64,000 nt of DNA from Isochrysis galbana (taxonomy: Eukaryota > Haptophyta > Isochrysidales > Isochrysidaceae). The translations under genes were made by a program, and so were the position numbers. Position 1 is the first letter of the stretch, and each line of letters starts with the position of its first letter. The DNA lies in NCBI GenBank assembly GCA_018136815.1, contig CM030934.1:1874695-1938694 (forward strand), given 5' to 3'. Below are positions 29,971 through 40,700 of the stretch, in pieces. The notes under the pieces are model-generated. The model ran no database searches. It had not been told where the DNA came from and worked only from the letters and a program-made list of their open reading frames with translations.

Positions 29971-31005
29971 TCAGAGGCGCGTCAGTAGCCACGCGCTTGT
30001 CTTGAAGGTGGTAGCGCCACGGTCACGAAAGCGGGCCTCAGACGCAAGGCCTATCCTCTCCTCCGAGCGCTCGAGCAGCTCAATTTTGAAGCGGCCGCCG
30101 TATAGGCGCTCAAGCTGCCACGACAAGGTAGGGGAGGGTGACGCGGGTTGAGATGAAGCAGACGGGCAATTCTGCTCAGCACGGCGGGCGACGCGGCATT
30201 GGAAAGCAGCGTCGCGGTCTGGGCCAACACGCGCATCGACGCGACGCGCACAGCCGCACACCTCCGCGCCGTCTATCGAGAAGGGCGGCCCCTTGGGCTG
30301 CTTGCAGTCGTGTTCGACACCGACGAAGAGCACGCGGCCGTCGCGTCGGATAAGGCCGCTCATCACGTCGGCATACCTGAGGCGGTCCGCAGGTGAGATT
30401 GCGACGAGCGAGCCACGGTCGAACGCAGCATCAAAGTTGCCAAAGCCGAGCTCCGACGCGGTTGCTGCGTCAAACTCCAGAAAGTCTCCCTGGACGGCCA
30501 CGAGGGTGGCGGCCTGCGCCAGCGTCGCGTCGTCAGGCTCGCTCGTCGGTCGAGCCCGGCGAACGACGAACGAGCCAGCACCGGCATGGTCCTCGTCCCG
30601 CGACGCAGGTAGCTCAGCACCGTACTCGCGTATCAGCTGATCAATCGCCTTGCCCACGCCGTCAACGCCGACCACCGAGTGGCCATGATGCGCGAGGTAC
30701 CCAAGGGACTTATCGGCTCCGCACAGCGGGAAGAGCACCTTGCGCGGCTCCAGTCGGCCGGCTGCCATGTCCTGCTGGAGGAGCAGCCCTGAGTACTTGA
30801 CCAACATCTGATGGGGCTCAAGCAGGTGCCAGCCCTGTACCTTTACGTTCCACCGGTCGATCCAGCCCGCCAGTCGGTCAGTTTCTTCACGCTTCGCCTC
30901 CGCGCTCGCCGGCGCATCACCAGGCAGCATCCGCAGCACCAGCGCTGAGGCCACGCCCGCCGCCGCCGCTCCCGCGAGCGCCCGCCGAGCTCCAAAGGAG
31001 AGCAT
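29971..31005 (-). CDS. Thiopurine S-methyltransferase-like protein (one 147-nt intron)
   Basis: TPMT-fold enzymes transfer methyl from SAM to thiols, selenium or halide acceptors; the natural substrate is not predictable here. Family signatures are WNVKVQGWH (about residue 50), the SAM-binding LFPLCGADKSLGYLAHHGHSV (about 90-110), FDAAFDRGSLVAISPADRLR (about 192-211) and GPPFSIDGAE (238-247). The family then expects a helix leading to RLYGGRFKIELLE, but 49 unrelated residues intervene. These match an in-frame intron, 30261 down to 30115, beginning GTGTGC and ending GGCAG; removing it joins exons 31005-30262 and 30114-29971 into 295 residues. The first 30 residues (MLSFGARRALAGAAAAG...) are hydrophobic and basic, suggesting an organelle presequence or membrane anchor. 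The coding strand is purine-rich just upstream (31020-31090). Confidence 0.88.
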   Translation of the reverse strand: MLSFGARRALAGAAAAGVASALVLRMLPGDAPASAEAKREETDRLAGWIDRWNVKVQGWHLLEPHQMLVKYSGLLLQQDMAAGRLEPRKVLFPLCGADKSLGYLAHHGHSVVGVDGVGKAIDQLIREYGAELPASRDEDHAGAGSFVVRRARPTSEPDDATLAQAATLVAVQGDFLEFDAATASELGFGNFDAAFDRGSLVAISPADRLRYADVMSGLIRRDGRVLFVGVEHDCKQPKGPPFSIDGAEVCGCARRVDARVGPDRDAAFQCRVARRAEQNCPSASSQPASPSPTLSWQLERLYGGRFKIELLERSEERIGLASEARFRDRGATTFKTSAWLLTRL

Positions 31006-31091
31006 CGCGCCCGCTCTCTTCCTGCCGCCACCCCCGCCCCGTCGCTTCTCTCCCCGTCCTTCTTCGTTTCTTCCTCGTTTCTTCCTCTAAG

Positions 31092-31616
31092 TCCTGCAGA
31101 TGGTGGCCCGTAACATAAAGTAGATCAACCGTTTACTTTCAAGTTGCGCGCTGGGGGGGGGGGGGGGGGGACGGCGCTGCATCGTGCGGGAATCAAATGC
31201 CAAATGTAGCTGAGATGTTCAACGACCCTTAGTATATGCCTAAAATTAAAGGGGGGGGGGTCCGGTTTCCGGTGCGTGCCTATCGGCTGGGGCACTCTGG
31301 CTCTGGGAGGGATTTGTTTTGGCTGAGACACATCGGCCGTGCACGCGCGAGCGGGGCCTCTGCGGCTCTGCGGCACCAACCAAAACTGACAAGCAGCTCT
31401 TCTGCAGGCCGTCTTCCACGAGGCACGAGGCGGGCGGCATCTCTGCTGTCTGGTGTTGTATTCAAGCCTTTGTGATTTTTGAAAAACTTTTTGCTTTTTG
31501 CCATGAATATTTCGCTATGAGTATGAGCACGAGTCTTCTTCGTTAAGGACCATCTTCTATGTTGGGCGTGGTCACGCAAGGCATGCAGATTGCAGATTGC
31601 AGATTTTGCAGATTTG
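31092..31616. other. Region between TPMT-like gene and TIR element
   Basis: No gene. It contains a G-run of about 19 bp at 31153-31171, another at 31250-31260, and near 31590-31616 a short GCAGATT-type tandem repeat that supplies the target duplication of the adjacent element. Confidence 0.35.
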
Positions 31617-33667
31617 TAGGGCGGTCAAACAGGGCTTTTAACTTCTAAGGGTGAAAATTCACTAAGTCAAGATTGAGGTTTTATCGCGAGATCTTAGGAT
31701 ATGCTACTGGAAATGGGTATATTAGGCAGAATCTAATGAGAAATATGCACATTTTCGACGCCATTCAACACACAGACCCAAAAACGTTTTCGCGCTCGTG
31801 CGAAATCGACGTCGACCACAAAAGTGCACCACAGGTCGCGCTGTGCGACGCGCGCCTGCGTTCCCCGGGCACGGTTACCCCCGGGCAGGCAGTACAAAAC
31901 CCTGCGCGGGCGCACCGCGTCGCCTGCGCCCTCCACCTCGCCCCTGCTGGCATCTACTGCCAGCCCCTCGCGCGTATGCAGTGCGCGGCAGGCCGCGAAG
32001 CGTCAAAATGACGGTGCTGCGCATGATGGGCTGCCCCATCACGCGCGGCACCGCCTCAGCATGGTGGGAGCGGGTGCCTGCTGGCCTCCTGGCCGCGCAG
32101 ACCCTCGCCAGAGCGGCCACAGGCCGCGTGCGAGGCCACTGGCGAGGCCAGCGACCATCGCTGCGGCCGCCATCGCGCGCCGCCGCAGGAGAAAAAGATC
32201 AACTTGATTATAGTTTTGCCAAATTATAACCTTAGTAATTCTAATTTTAGTCTTCATTTCACCAGTCCAAGACACATATGAGCACAATACATGACCATCA
32301 GCATGCCCAAATGCCAATGTTTCGGTAGCCAACCAGTCTTACCATATGAGACTGTCGAATCATCGAGAGAAAGGAGGGGTTGTCTCTCGAAATCGAACGT
32401 GAGACGCTCGAAGACACGAGGCTGTCCGTCAATTCAGCACGTCAATGCGAAAACAAAACTACTTTTTGTGCTCCATGTTGGGATGTTGTGCTATAAAAAC
32501 GGGAGAACTATTGACTGGCCCGTGCTTGGCGGGCACGACCTGTGTGTCTCCGAACGTGAATGGCCTTGGAGGTCATCCGTGTGTACAAAAAATTCCAAAA
32601 GTTGGCTCGAGATGAGCGCAAAGCAGCCGGTGTCCAATCGTGATTCACGACACGATTGCCCACGGAAATCGATCGCAACCATCACGCCTGAAGCTTTCAG
32701 GCCGGTGCTTGGCTAGATTACATATTGAATCTACTAGTAGCCAAAAGAACGGGCGGTGTAGAGCTCGAAATTCGCCCTTCTGCCCAATTTTCGAGCCCTC
32801 CGTGCGGAGAAAAATTCTCCCTTTAGACGTCAAACAAAAAGCTATCAATTCCACAGTACTGTTCGGCCGCGCGCGTCGCGCCGTCGCAGATCACGCTGCA
32901 GGCTAGCTTAAATTACATTTCTAGATTGCTACCAGCCCTATGATGCACGTGAAAATCCGAGGAGCCGACGAAAACATAGAGAGAACACCTGCCGCCGATG
33001 CTCTGGTTGAGCATTGGCGGCAGGTGTTCTCCCTGCCTCACAGCGTCGAAAGACGAGTCGGGAACCTGACGTTTGGGGCGGCAGAGGCATTGTAGGTACG
33101 GGCCTGGTCGACCTGCGCCAGAGCGGGCGCGATCGGCAGCGCACCTGTCCCGCCAGCGGCCAACAAACTTTTGTCGACCAGCGAGCAGCATCGAGCGCCA
33201 TGGCGTCCTGGTGCTCCAGCTCCTCGTCAATCGCGAGCCCGGGCGAATCCTGCGGGGCGAGGGTCGGGACAGTCAAGGAGCATCCTATGACAGCCTAATG
33301 GGCCGTGTGCGAGCTGTGTGTGGTGCGCATGTGCATGCGCGGACGTCATCGCTGGGGCACCAGGGTTTGAAATTTGCTTTATTGGCAATATGGGGCGTCG
33401 GACCCCTAATTTAATAAGTGTGTAGGCACCTTTTAGACTAAAGAAACACATCTCTCAGTGGGAGCGACGTCTAGTTCGGCTCGTGTGAGCCGCCAGAGCG
33501 TGTGCAAGGGGGGGGGGTCCGATGGGACTTCGCACCGTCTTTTCGGACGAGGATTCTGAAAAGGCGGGGAGACCCTCCGAGGCGCTCTCGCCGGGGCTTT
33601 CCGCTCACGGTCAAAAATGTCGACCCCCCCAATATTAGTACTTAAAAAGCCCTGTTTGACCGCCCTA
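31617..33667. mobile_element. 2.05-kb TIR element with 7-bp target duplication
   Basis: The left end reads TAGGGCGGTCAAACAGGGCT (31617) and the right end, reverse-complemented from 33667, starts with the same 20 bases, continuing TTTTAA. The 7-mer AGATTTG lies immediately outside both ends (31610-31616 and 33668-33674). Together these define a cut-and-paste-type DNA transposon. No transposase-like frame is present, so it is non-autonomous. Sub-terminal sequence differs between left (GGGTGAAAA...) and right (CATTTTTGACCG) ends. The same left end occurs at 59410 and the same right end at 53054. The YAGGG start is reminiscent of hAT elements, but those normally make 8-bp duplications. The flank has AGATT repeats, which weakens the duplication argument slightly. 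Confidence 0.8.
32981..33031. other. Long hairpin: 23-bp stem, 5-nt loop
   Basis: The arm 32981-33003 pairs with 33009-33031 over 23 positions with one G/T mismatch, which is a G-U wobble if transcribed from the + strand; the loop is TGGTT. Core of the left arm: ACACCTGCCGCC. It sits inside the TIR element and not in a recognisable gene. A small-RNA precursor, a structured recombination site or a residual inverted duplication are all possible. Confidence 0.9.
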
Positions 33668-33688
33668 AGATTTGGATTCTCTCTGGGC

Positions 33689-35087
33689 TGTTGTATTCCT
33701 GCCCATCTGAAGGCTGTAGGCATGAATATTCGTGTAAGGTACGCGCTCACAATTACAATTGAACAGTTCCCCGTGTTGCCACTGACGCACAAGACACACA
33801 GATTCGGATTCCCCATGGTCTCAAGTCCAGGTTTGCAGATTTTGGTCTCGAAATTTGCGATTCGAATTTTGTTTTTGCTGTTACTATAATTGTTGGCTCG
33901 TTTAAGGTAATAAACCGGCATGACTTCGACTTCTCGTTCCGCAGTTGCTCTGCGAGACTCTCTCTCTCTCTCTCTCCGTCCTCCTCTCCTCGGCCGACGG
34001 AGGGAAGTTTCGTCCAAAACATTCTCCGGTCCCAGGATGTTCCGTGGGGGTCTCTCTGCGCTCCGCGAGGGAAAGGACGCGATCTCGCTCCGAGATCACC
34101 CTCGCGCCCTCCCACGCTGCCCCGCCGTGCCCTCGGTCCCTCGCCCCCCGCGGCAGGTTCTTTCCCTCGGCGTGCCATCCGTCGCCTCCGGCCGTTATAT
34201 TATTCCCCCCCCCCGCGCGAGGTTCTTCTCCTCCGCGCGCGGTTCGTTTCCTCCGGCCGTCGTTCGTTCCCCCCCCCGCGCGCGCTGTTTCCCCCCCCTC
34301 GCTTCGATTCCTCTCGCGATTCCTTCGATGATTGCCTCCATCTCGTCCGTTCTTCTTCGCGATTCTCGCGGAGGGGGTACCGATGTTTAACGTTAGTTTC
34401 GCCGCGTTTTCGGTGAAAGAAAGGAAGAACGAATGGCACGCGCCCCGCGTCTCGCGTCTTGTTTCGTCGCCCCTTGCTCGTCGCTTGTCTAGAAGTTCTC
34501 TCTGCACATCGCCTTCTTCCCCCCGCGCGAGTTTGGACCTCTCCTCGACCCTCCGCGTTGGCTTCAGCGGACGAGTTTTCACTTTAACGATAGTTTGAAC
34601 CCTTCGTTTGCGTAGTTTTGCGCTCTCTTTCCGTATTTCTTCGCGCATGACGAGCGATCGCGACCTCAGCCTTTGTCGCACGGGGAGGGTTTGTTTATCG
34701 TATGATTCCGGAGTGTTTACGTTAGTTTTCTGAGCCCAAGGTCGTTGGGGTTTGGGTTTCTTGTGAGTGTTTTTGTAGCAACTTCGTCGAGTCCCACCGT
34801 GTTCCCAAGCGAGTCCCCCCGAGTTCCCGAGTCTATACCCCGAGTCAACGAGTCAATACCAGCCAAGCACGCGCCTGAGCCACCCCCAGTCGCCTGCCAC
34901 CACCTCCCACAAGCCTCCTTCCACACTTCCGCGCCCTCCGTGCGTCGTGCGTCGTGCGTCGATCACCATGCCCGTAGTCACCCCCGAGGAAAGCTCCATG
35001 AGCTCCCCGCAAGAACCGCATTCCGCGCTAGCTGCCGGCGCGCCCTCGCAGGCCATCTCCAAGAGTGAGATGAGCCTTGCTCTGACA
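33689..35087 (+). repeat. 5' LTR of the chromovirus
   Basis: About 1399 bp, TG...CA ends. Identical by eye to 49702-51099 apart from a one-base length difference in a C run near 34275. It contains a CT repeat (33958-33978), a C-rich region and the gag initiation codon at 34968, 120 bp before the LTR end, so the LTR supplies promoter, leader and the first 40 gag codons. Confidence 0.96.
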
Positions 35088-37733
35088 AGCACAAAATCTT
35101 CGCTCGCGCCTTCGGCTCCGGTCGTCACGTCGAGTTCTTCCCTTGAGAAATCTTCATCGTCCCCGCGTCATGAGCCCGTCTCTTCTTCTTCTCTTCCCGA
35201 ACTGTTCGGGTCGAAGTCTCCTGGGGAAGAGAGCCTCGTGGGACCCCTCCCTTCTTCAAAGGAGAGCCTTTCCGAGCCAGTTCTCCCCCCCTCTCGCCTC
35301 TCCGCGCCGACGGTCGAAGTTCCGCCGCCTCCGCGGGCCTCTACTCACACCCCGTCAACTGGAGCTGGAATGGGTCCTCTAGCCTCGTCCGTTGCTCCAC
35401 CGGTGGCCTTTCCTCTCCTTTCTTTCGCTGATCCTTTGCCAAGTGTTCCTTCCTCTCTCAATCCCTCTGTGGTTGGTGCTGAAGATGATGTGGGTTCCGT
35501 CCGGTCCCTCCCTCCTTTCGAGCCCCCACCATATGAAGAGTTTGTTCCACCCCCGTCGACGTATTCGTACCCCAAACGTAACGTCGTTCCACCTCCGACC
35601 GCCACCGTCGGCGCCGCCCAAATCATGGACCAACAAGTCCAGATCGAGGCTCTCCGCGGCGCTGTCGACCGCCTCGAGTCCTCTACCCTCCAAGCCGCCC
35701 AGCGCCACGAAGAATTTCAGCGAGAGGTGGGGTCTACCTTCAACACGATACTCAACATTCTACAGGGCCAAGCGGGCACTACGACTTCGTCTCGAGTCGA
35801 AACTTCGCCACCGCTTGTGGAAGAAGGAGACAACTCCATCGGTGCTCCCCCTGCCTCGGCCAAGTTCCCTTCTCAACCTTTGCCCGCCGCGCCGTTCTCC
35901 GTTCCGCCAAATCCGATTTCCGATCCCGTACCCAATACACCCGTTCCTGTCCCGTCTGTCAAGCCTGTTTCTGATCCCCAACCTCCACCCACCGTCGCGG
36001 GCCTCCGCTCGCTTCCAAATCCGGCGACTCGGCGGCATCCCGTCGATCCAAGCCTCGCCGGGGATGTTTCTGAGCGAGAGGTCATCCTAGCCTCATGGGA
36101 CCAACTGTTTAACATGTCCCCCTATGAGGTAGCTTCTCTCTACAAGAACTCCGACGATTTCGAGCTAATCCACGCCATTCTCAACGGCGGCCTCTCTCGG
36201 GCCGGCAATGTTTGGCACTACCGTGTGTTTTTCGAGAAGGAGCACGTGACCAAGTGGGCTCGGAGCCGCTTCTTCCTCGACCGCACCCTCCATCACCAAG
36301 TCCGAATGGGCAAAGAGCTTTCCGAGATCAAGTTCCCCAAGGGCCTGGCCTCGGACAACGTCCAGACAGCGGCCACCTCCTGGAATGATTTTCGTCTGTC
36401 CTTCATCAAGCCACTCGAGCGCGCCCTCTCGCTCGGCTGCGACCACCGTGAAATCTTTACATCCTTGCTAGCGGCCGCCAACTTGTGCACCACCGGCAAC
36501 CAAAGGATTTACGCCTTCCTCCTCGATCTCGCCGAAGATCCGGTTCTCTCTCTCAATCCCGCGCTGGCCTGCGACGTGCTTCTCCGCAAGTGCGACGCCA
36601 CCTTCGCGGCCAACGTGCCCGGCTTCGCCAAAGACTCCGCCTCCATGGAGTGGGACCGCCTCGTAGCCCGTGAAGCCGGCTCCGATCTCTTAGAGTTATC
36701 CAAGAATTTGGTGCGCGCGTACGTCCGCAAGATGGGTGACGCGAAGGTGGATGCCACGACGGTCTGGGACCACCCAAACATGTCGCACGATATCAATCAA
36801 CGATTCGAGTCCATCATTCGGAACGACAAGGTCGACGCGGCTCGCGGCGTGGATAACGCGACCAAGTTCGGCGAGTGTCTTGCGAAGACTCGCTTCCGCG
36901 TCGAGAACCACGAGCTCCCTCGTTCGGCCCTTTCGTGCGTCAACCTCTGCCAGCGCTACCTGAGCCCGTACGAACAAGCCCGCGCTGGCCAACAAGCGTC
37001 GGTCACGGTCGCCGCCGTGACGCCGCCGGCGACTACTTCCAAGTCCACCAAGACCGCCAAGGTTGCTAAGACTGCCTCTAACCCCGCAGACACTACGGCT
37101 TCGATGGTCGCCGCCGTCCAAGCGGCGGTGGCCGAGGCATTAAAATCGCAAAACAACAACTCGAACCGCAAGGCGACTGGCGCTGACAATCGTCGGGCTC
37201 CGCCTCCGCCTACGAATTACTCCGCATCGTCTCCGTTACCGGACGCACTTCTTGACCGTCCCCTCGGCAAAAGCACGTCTTCCCGTCGCCAATGTGATCC
37301 CCCTCCGAACGGCCTTGGGCTTCCGGCCGATTCGGGCCTCTCGGAATGGGATCCAGGTAGCTGGTCTCGAGCGCGAGCCCGCTTCTGGCAAATCTCTCGT
37401 TACGCGGGTCACCCGGCCCTTCGCGCTGCGCTCACGCGCTGCCGTCCCTCGGATGCCACCATGACGGCGCCGCGTCTCGACGACTTAGACCGCGACGTCA
37501 AGGAGTGGACCGACGCCAACGGCTGCGCGTACTGCGCCTTTCGTCCCCGGGCTCCATCTGGTACGCCCGAGGCAGACTTGTGGAAGTATGGCACGGGCGA
37601 CGGAGCTCATAACCCCGTCGTTTGCCAACCATACATTCGTTTTCTCTGCGAAGGCGGCAGTGGCGAGTGTGGTAACGACCCAGAAGTCCACCGCCGCCTC
37701 CGCACGATGGTTGTTCTCCGTCCGGCCCAGTAG
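34968..37733 (+). CDS. gag: Chromovirus Gag polyprotein
   Basis: Gag forms the virus-like particle that packages element RNA. The frame is 921 codons from the ATG at 34968; another in-frame ATG lies seven codons upstream. Residues 1-215 are Ser/Pro-rich, about 215-265 form a coiled coil (MDQQVQIEALRGAVDRLESS...), 270-365 are Pro-rich, and about 370-680 are a helical capsid-like region (WDQLFNMSPYEVASLY, VWHYRVFFEKEHV, SWNDFRLSFIKPLERALSL). An Ala/Thr/Lys-rich stretch follows and a Cys-containing tail (CAYCAF...FLCEGGSGECG) in place of a standard CCHC zinc knuckle. The first 40 codons lie within the LTR, so the 3' LTR carries a duplicate gag start. It ends in a stop 62 bp before the next frame opens; both the gap and the frame change could reflect consensus indels. 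Confidence 0.85.
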   Translation: MPVVTPEESSMSSPQEPHSALAAGAPSQAISKSEMSLALTSTKSSLAPSAPVVTSSSSLEKSSSSPRHEPVSSSSLPELFGSKSPGEESLVGPLPSSKESLSEPVLPPSRLSAPTVEVPPPPRASTHTPSTGAGMGPLASSVAPPVAFPLLSFADPLPSVPSSLNPSVVGAEDDVGSVRSLPPFEPPPYEEFVPPPSTYSYPKRNVVPPPTATVGAAQIMDQQVQIEALRGAVDRLESSTLQAAQRHEEFQREVGSTFNTILNILQGQAGTTTSSRVETSPPLVEEGDNSIGAPPASAKFPSQPLPAAPFSVPPNPISDPVPNTPVPVPSVKPVSDPQPPPTVAGLRSLPNPATRRHPVDPSLAGDVSEREVILASWDQLFNMSPYEVASLYKNSDDFELIHAILNGGLSRAGNVWHYRVFFEKEHVTKWARSRFFLDRTLHHQVRMGKELSEIKFPKGLASDNVQTAATSWNDFRLSFIKPLERALSLGCDHREIFTSLLAAANLCTTGNQRIYAFLLDLAEDPVLSLNPALACDVLLRKCDATFAANVPGFAKDSASMEWDRLVAREAGSDLLELSKNLVRAYVRKMGDAKVDATTVWDHPNMSHDINQRFESIIRNDKVDAARGVDNATKFGECLAKTRFRVENHELPRSALSCVNLCQRYLSPYEQARAGQQASVTVAAVTPPATTSKSTKTAKVAKTASNPADTTASMVAAVQAAVAEALKSQNNNSNRKATGADNRRAPPPPTNYSASSPLPDALLDRPLGKSTSSRRQCDPPPNGLGLPADSGLSEWDPGSWSRARARFWQISRYAGHPALRAALTRCRPSDATMTAPRLDDLDRDVKEWTDANGCAYCAFRPRAPSGTPEADLWKYGTGDGAHNPVVCQPYIRFLCEGGSGECGNDPEVHRRLRTMVVLRPAQ

Positions 37734-37795
37734 GTCGCCGGCGGGGCCCACGTCCGCGCTGTTACCCCGCTACCAGTCCAGGGTAGTGGGCCTGA

Positions 37796-40700
37796 ACGCC
37801 ACCCACCAAAAGATCGTATTACGCTACGGCCGAGTACTTCTACGGCCTCCAACCGGTACCCCAAGATTCCCAAGTTCCAGACAAGCCCTGCCACCTCCAT
37901 CCCCCTCTTTCTCCTGCCTCCTCGCCGATTGCCCCTATTTCTCCCAATGCCGATGATTCCATCCTGATTCTCGATATCACGCACGAGTCCTCAAAACCAA
38001 GTCAACCGTCACCGCCTCTCTATCAACTCAAGCCGCTCAACCGCTACCCCCCGCCACTCCTCAAGCATCCCCAGTCCAAGACCTCACGGTCTGCGAAAAT
38101 CCAGCCGCCGCAGGCCCAATCCAACCTTCAATCCTTCAAATCAAATTTCGCATGTCCGAGCCACAAAACGTCTCCCGAGTACGAGTCCGAGTCCAAGTCA
38201 CGTTCAGAATTACCCTCTTCGTCTTACGCCACCGCGAGCCCATCTACGAGTCTGAGCCCAGTCCAGTCATCACCGGTATCACCAGTCTCCATTACTACGA
38301 CGATGGAGGCGCAGTTCTCCGGTTCTTCCCCACTTTCTTTCGAGTCCGAGTCCAAGCCTGTTTTGAGCAAACCCCGTTCTGAGCCATCCGAGTCCGAGTC
38401 CGAGTCCGAGTCCGAGTTTACAACGTCACCGAGTCCTACCACGCGGTCGACCGCAGGATTAACGGAGCTCCAGCCACTCACTGAGCCTCCGACGACCACT
38501 CCTTCCGCGGGAGTGTTCACCTTCGGTCCTCCGCGCCCCGAGTCTGAGTCATTTGGAATCTCCGGTCACTTCCAGAATTCCAACCACAACCGAGCCCCGT
38601 TTCACGAGCCACCGCGTATCGAGTCCAAACACAAGCTGACGCCGAAGCCCTCGACGACAGCCACTGTGTCCTTGTCCGAGCCACCGTTCCGAGTCTCGCC
38701 GCAGCCGGCCTGCCACTCCAGCAGGCTGCACGCCGCCGAGCCGATCCCTTCCGTTTCCGTTCCGAGTCCGAGTCCAATCGCACAAGACAGTGCATCCCGA
38801 GCCCGCGTAATCAAGCCCGTCACCGAGTCCGAGATTTCGGCCGCACCGAGCCAACCGGTGCTGGCCACCGTGCCCCTATTGTCATCACAAGCTTCAGCTT
38901 CGTCCTCACCGACGGTTGCGACGCCAGGGGGCTTCACCTTTGAGCCGGCCCCGTCCGTTCCCATTTCGAAAGTTAGCCCTGTTATTGGCGTCCAGCACGC
39001 CAGAAACGACGAGTCCGAGTCCGAGTACAAATTAACGTCACCGCGGAGTCCGCGGTCGACCACCGGCGTCCCCACGCCACCCCATCAACCGAGAGCCCTG
39101 GAGGAGCTTGAACAGCCGTCTCCTAGCCCCTCTCAAGTCGCCGAGTCTTCCGAATTCGAGTCTGAATCCACCGTAATTTCAGCGGTCCATCCACCCGCTA
39201 GCCCGAGCCAAGTCCTCCGAAGAATGCTTCGCATTGCAGAACCTCTTCGGCCACTACCCACGCCAGCCGCTGCCGCAGAGCCACCACCCTGGCCCCAGCC
39301 TTCCCCGCAGCCGGCTTCTACGACAGCCACGTCCCTTCTTTCGCCGGCGCCGACCCCGCCGACGACAGAATGCAACGACGTCTCCTCTTCCGACGTGACC
39401 ATGGAGAGTGACCACAACTCCTCTGCACGTCGAGGAACGGCGGCCTCCCAAACCGAGCTTCTACGCCCATTGAGCCAGCCCAACCGAGTCCCTGAGCCAT
39501 GTCCTTCATGTCTCTCACCGGTGGTCTCGCGGCCGCGGCGTCCGTCGCCGCCGTCCGACACCCCACTTCTCCGAGTTTCTTCGTCAATCCCGTCCTCCGA
39601 GCCCGTCTCTACGTCGTCGATATCCGAGTCTTCTTCCATTCGTCCTACGTCGCTGCGGCCACCGGTCGCCGCCTCCGAGCACTGCCTGCCTCTCGATACC
39701 ACTGCCACCACCATCATGCGCGTGGCAGCGATCAATGCGTCCGCGATCCAGTCCTTCGATTCCTCTCAAAACAACTCCGATGTCGGCACCCGTGATGATA
39801 CCCCGTCACCCGCTCTCCACGCTCTCGCCTCTCTTCGTGCACGAGCGAGCGGCTCTGCGGTGGTATTACCTCGGCACCTCACGGAGGCAGCCCAAGAGCT
39901 TCGCCGGCCTCGCAATGGCACCCTAGCCTCGCCTGCCGCCGCGCTACCCAAGCACTTCGATGAGCTTTGCGCTGAGCTCACGAAGATGAATCAACGAGTC
40001 CAAGACGGGCTGACGTCTGGCTGTCACGCACCACGCGTTCTCGTCGTTGGCGAGACGAGCGGCGTCGTCTCCTCCATGTTCCTACTCGCCGGTGCTGATG
40101 TAGCTACGTGCGATTTGTATCCTTCCGAGATCGATTACGTGCCCCACTTCCAAGGCGACGCGCTTCATGTCCAAAACCTAGGTTGGGACCTAGTCATCGC
40201 CCACCCGCCCTGCACGTACCTCTCCGCTGTCAGCAGTCAATGGCTCTCCCAAGAACCCGGACGTCGTGCCGCTCTTGAGTCGGCCGCTCGCGTCTTCAAG
40301 TCAATGGCCTCCGCCACTGCTCCGTTTGTAGCGGTCGAGAACCCTCGGATGCATGCGGAAGCTCGCCGTTTAGTCGGGGGGTTGACCCCGACCCAATTCG
40401 TCCAACCCTGGGAGCACGGCACTGGACACCAGAAAGCCACCGGGTTGTACCTCACCAAAGGGCTGCCGCCCCTCCAGCCAACTTGCGTCGTGGATGGCCG
40501 TGAGTCGGCCATGGCTAACCTCTCTCCTTCACCGCACCGTGGCGCTCTTCGCAGCCGCACCTACGTCGGTGTAGCTGGAGCGATGGCGATCCATTGGATG
40601 CCTGTTCTTCTTCGACATTTGAGCCAACAGCGAGACCAGACGTCGACGAAGAAATTGTCCGCGTTAGAGCTACTCGCTTGCGCGCGGTGCAGCCTATTGG

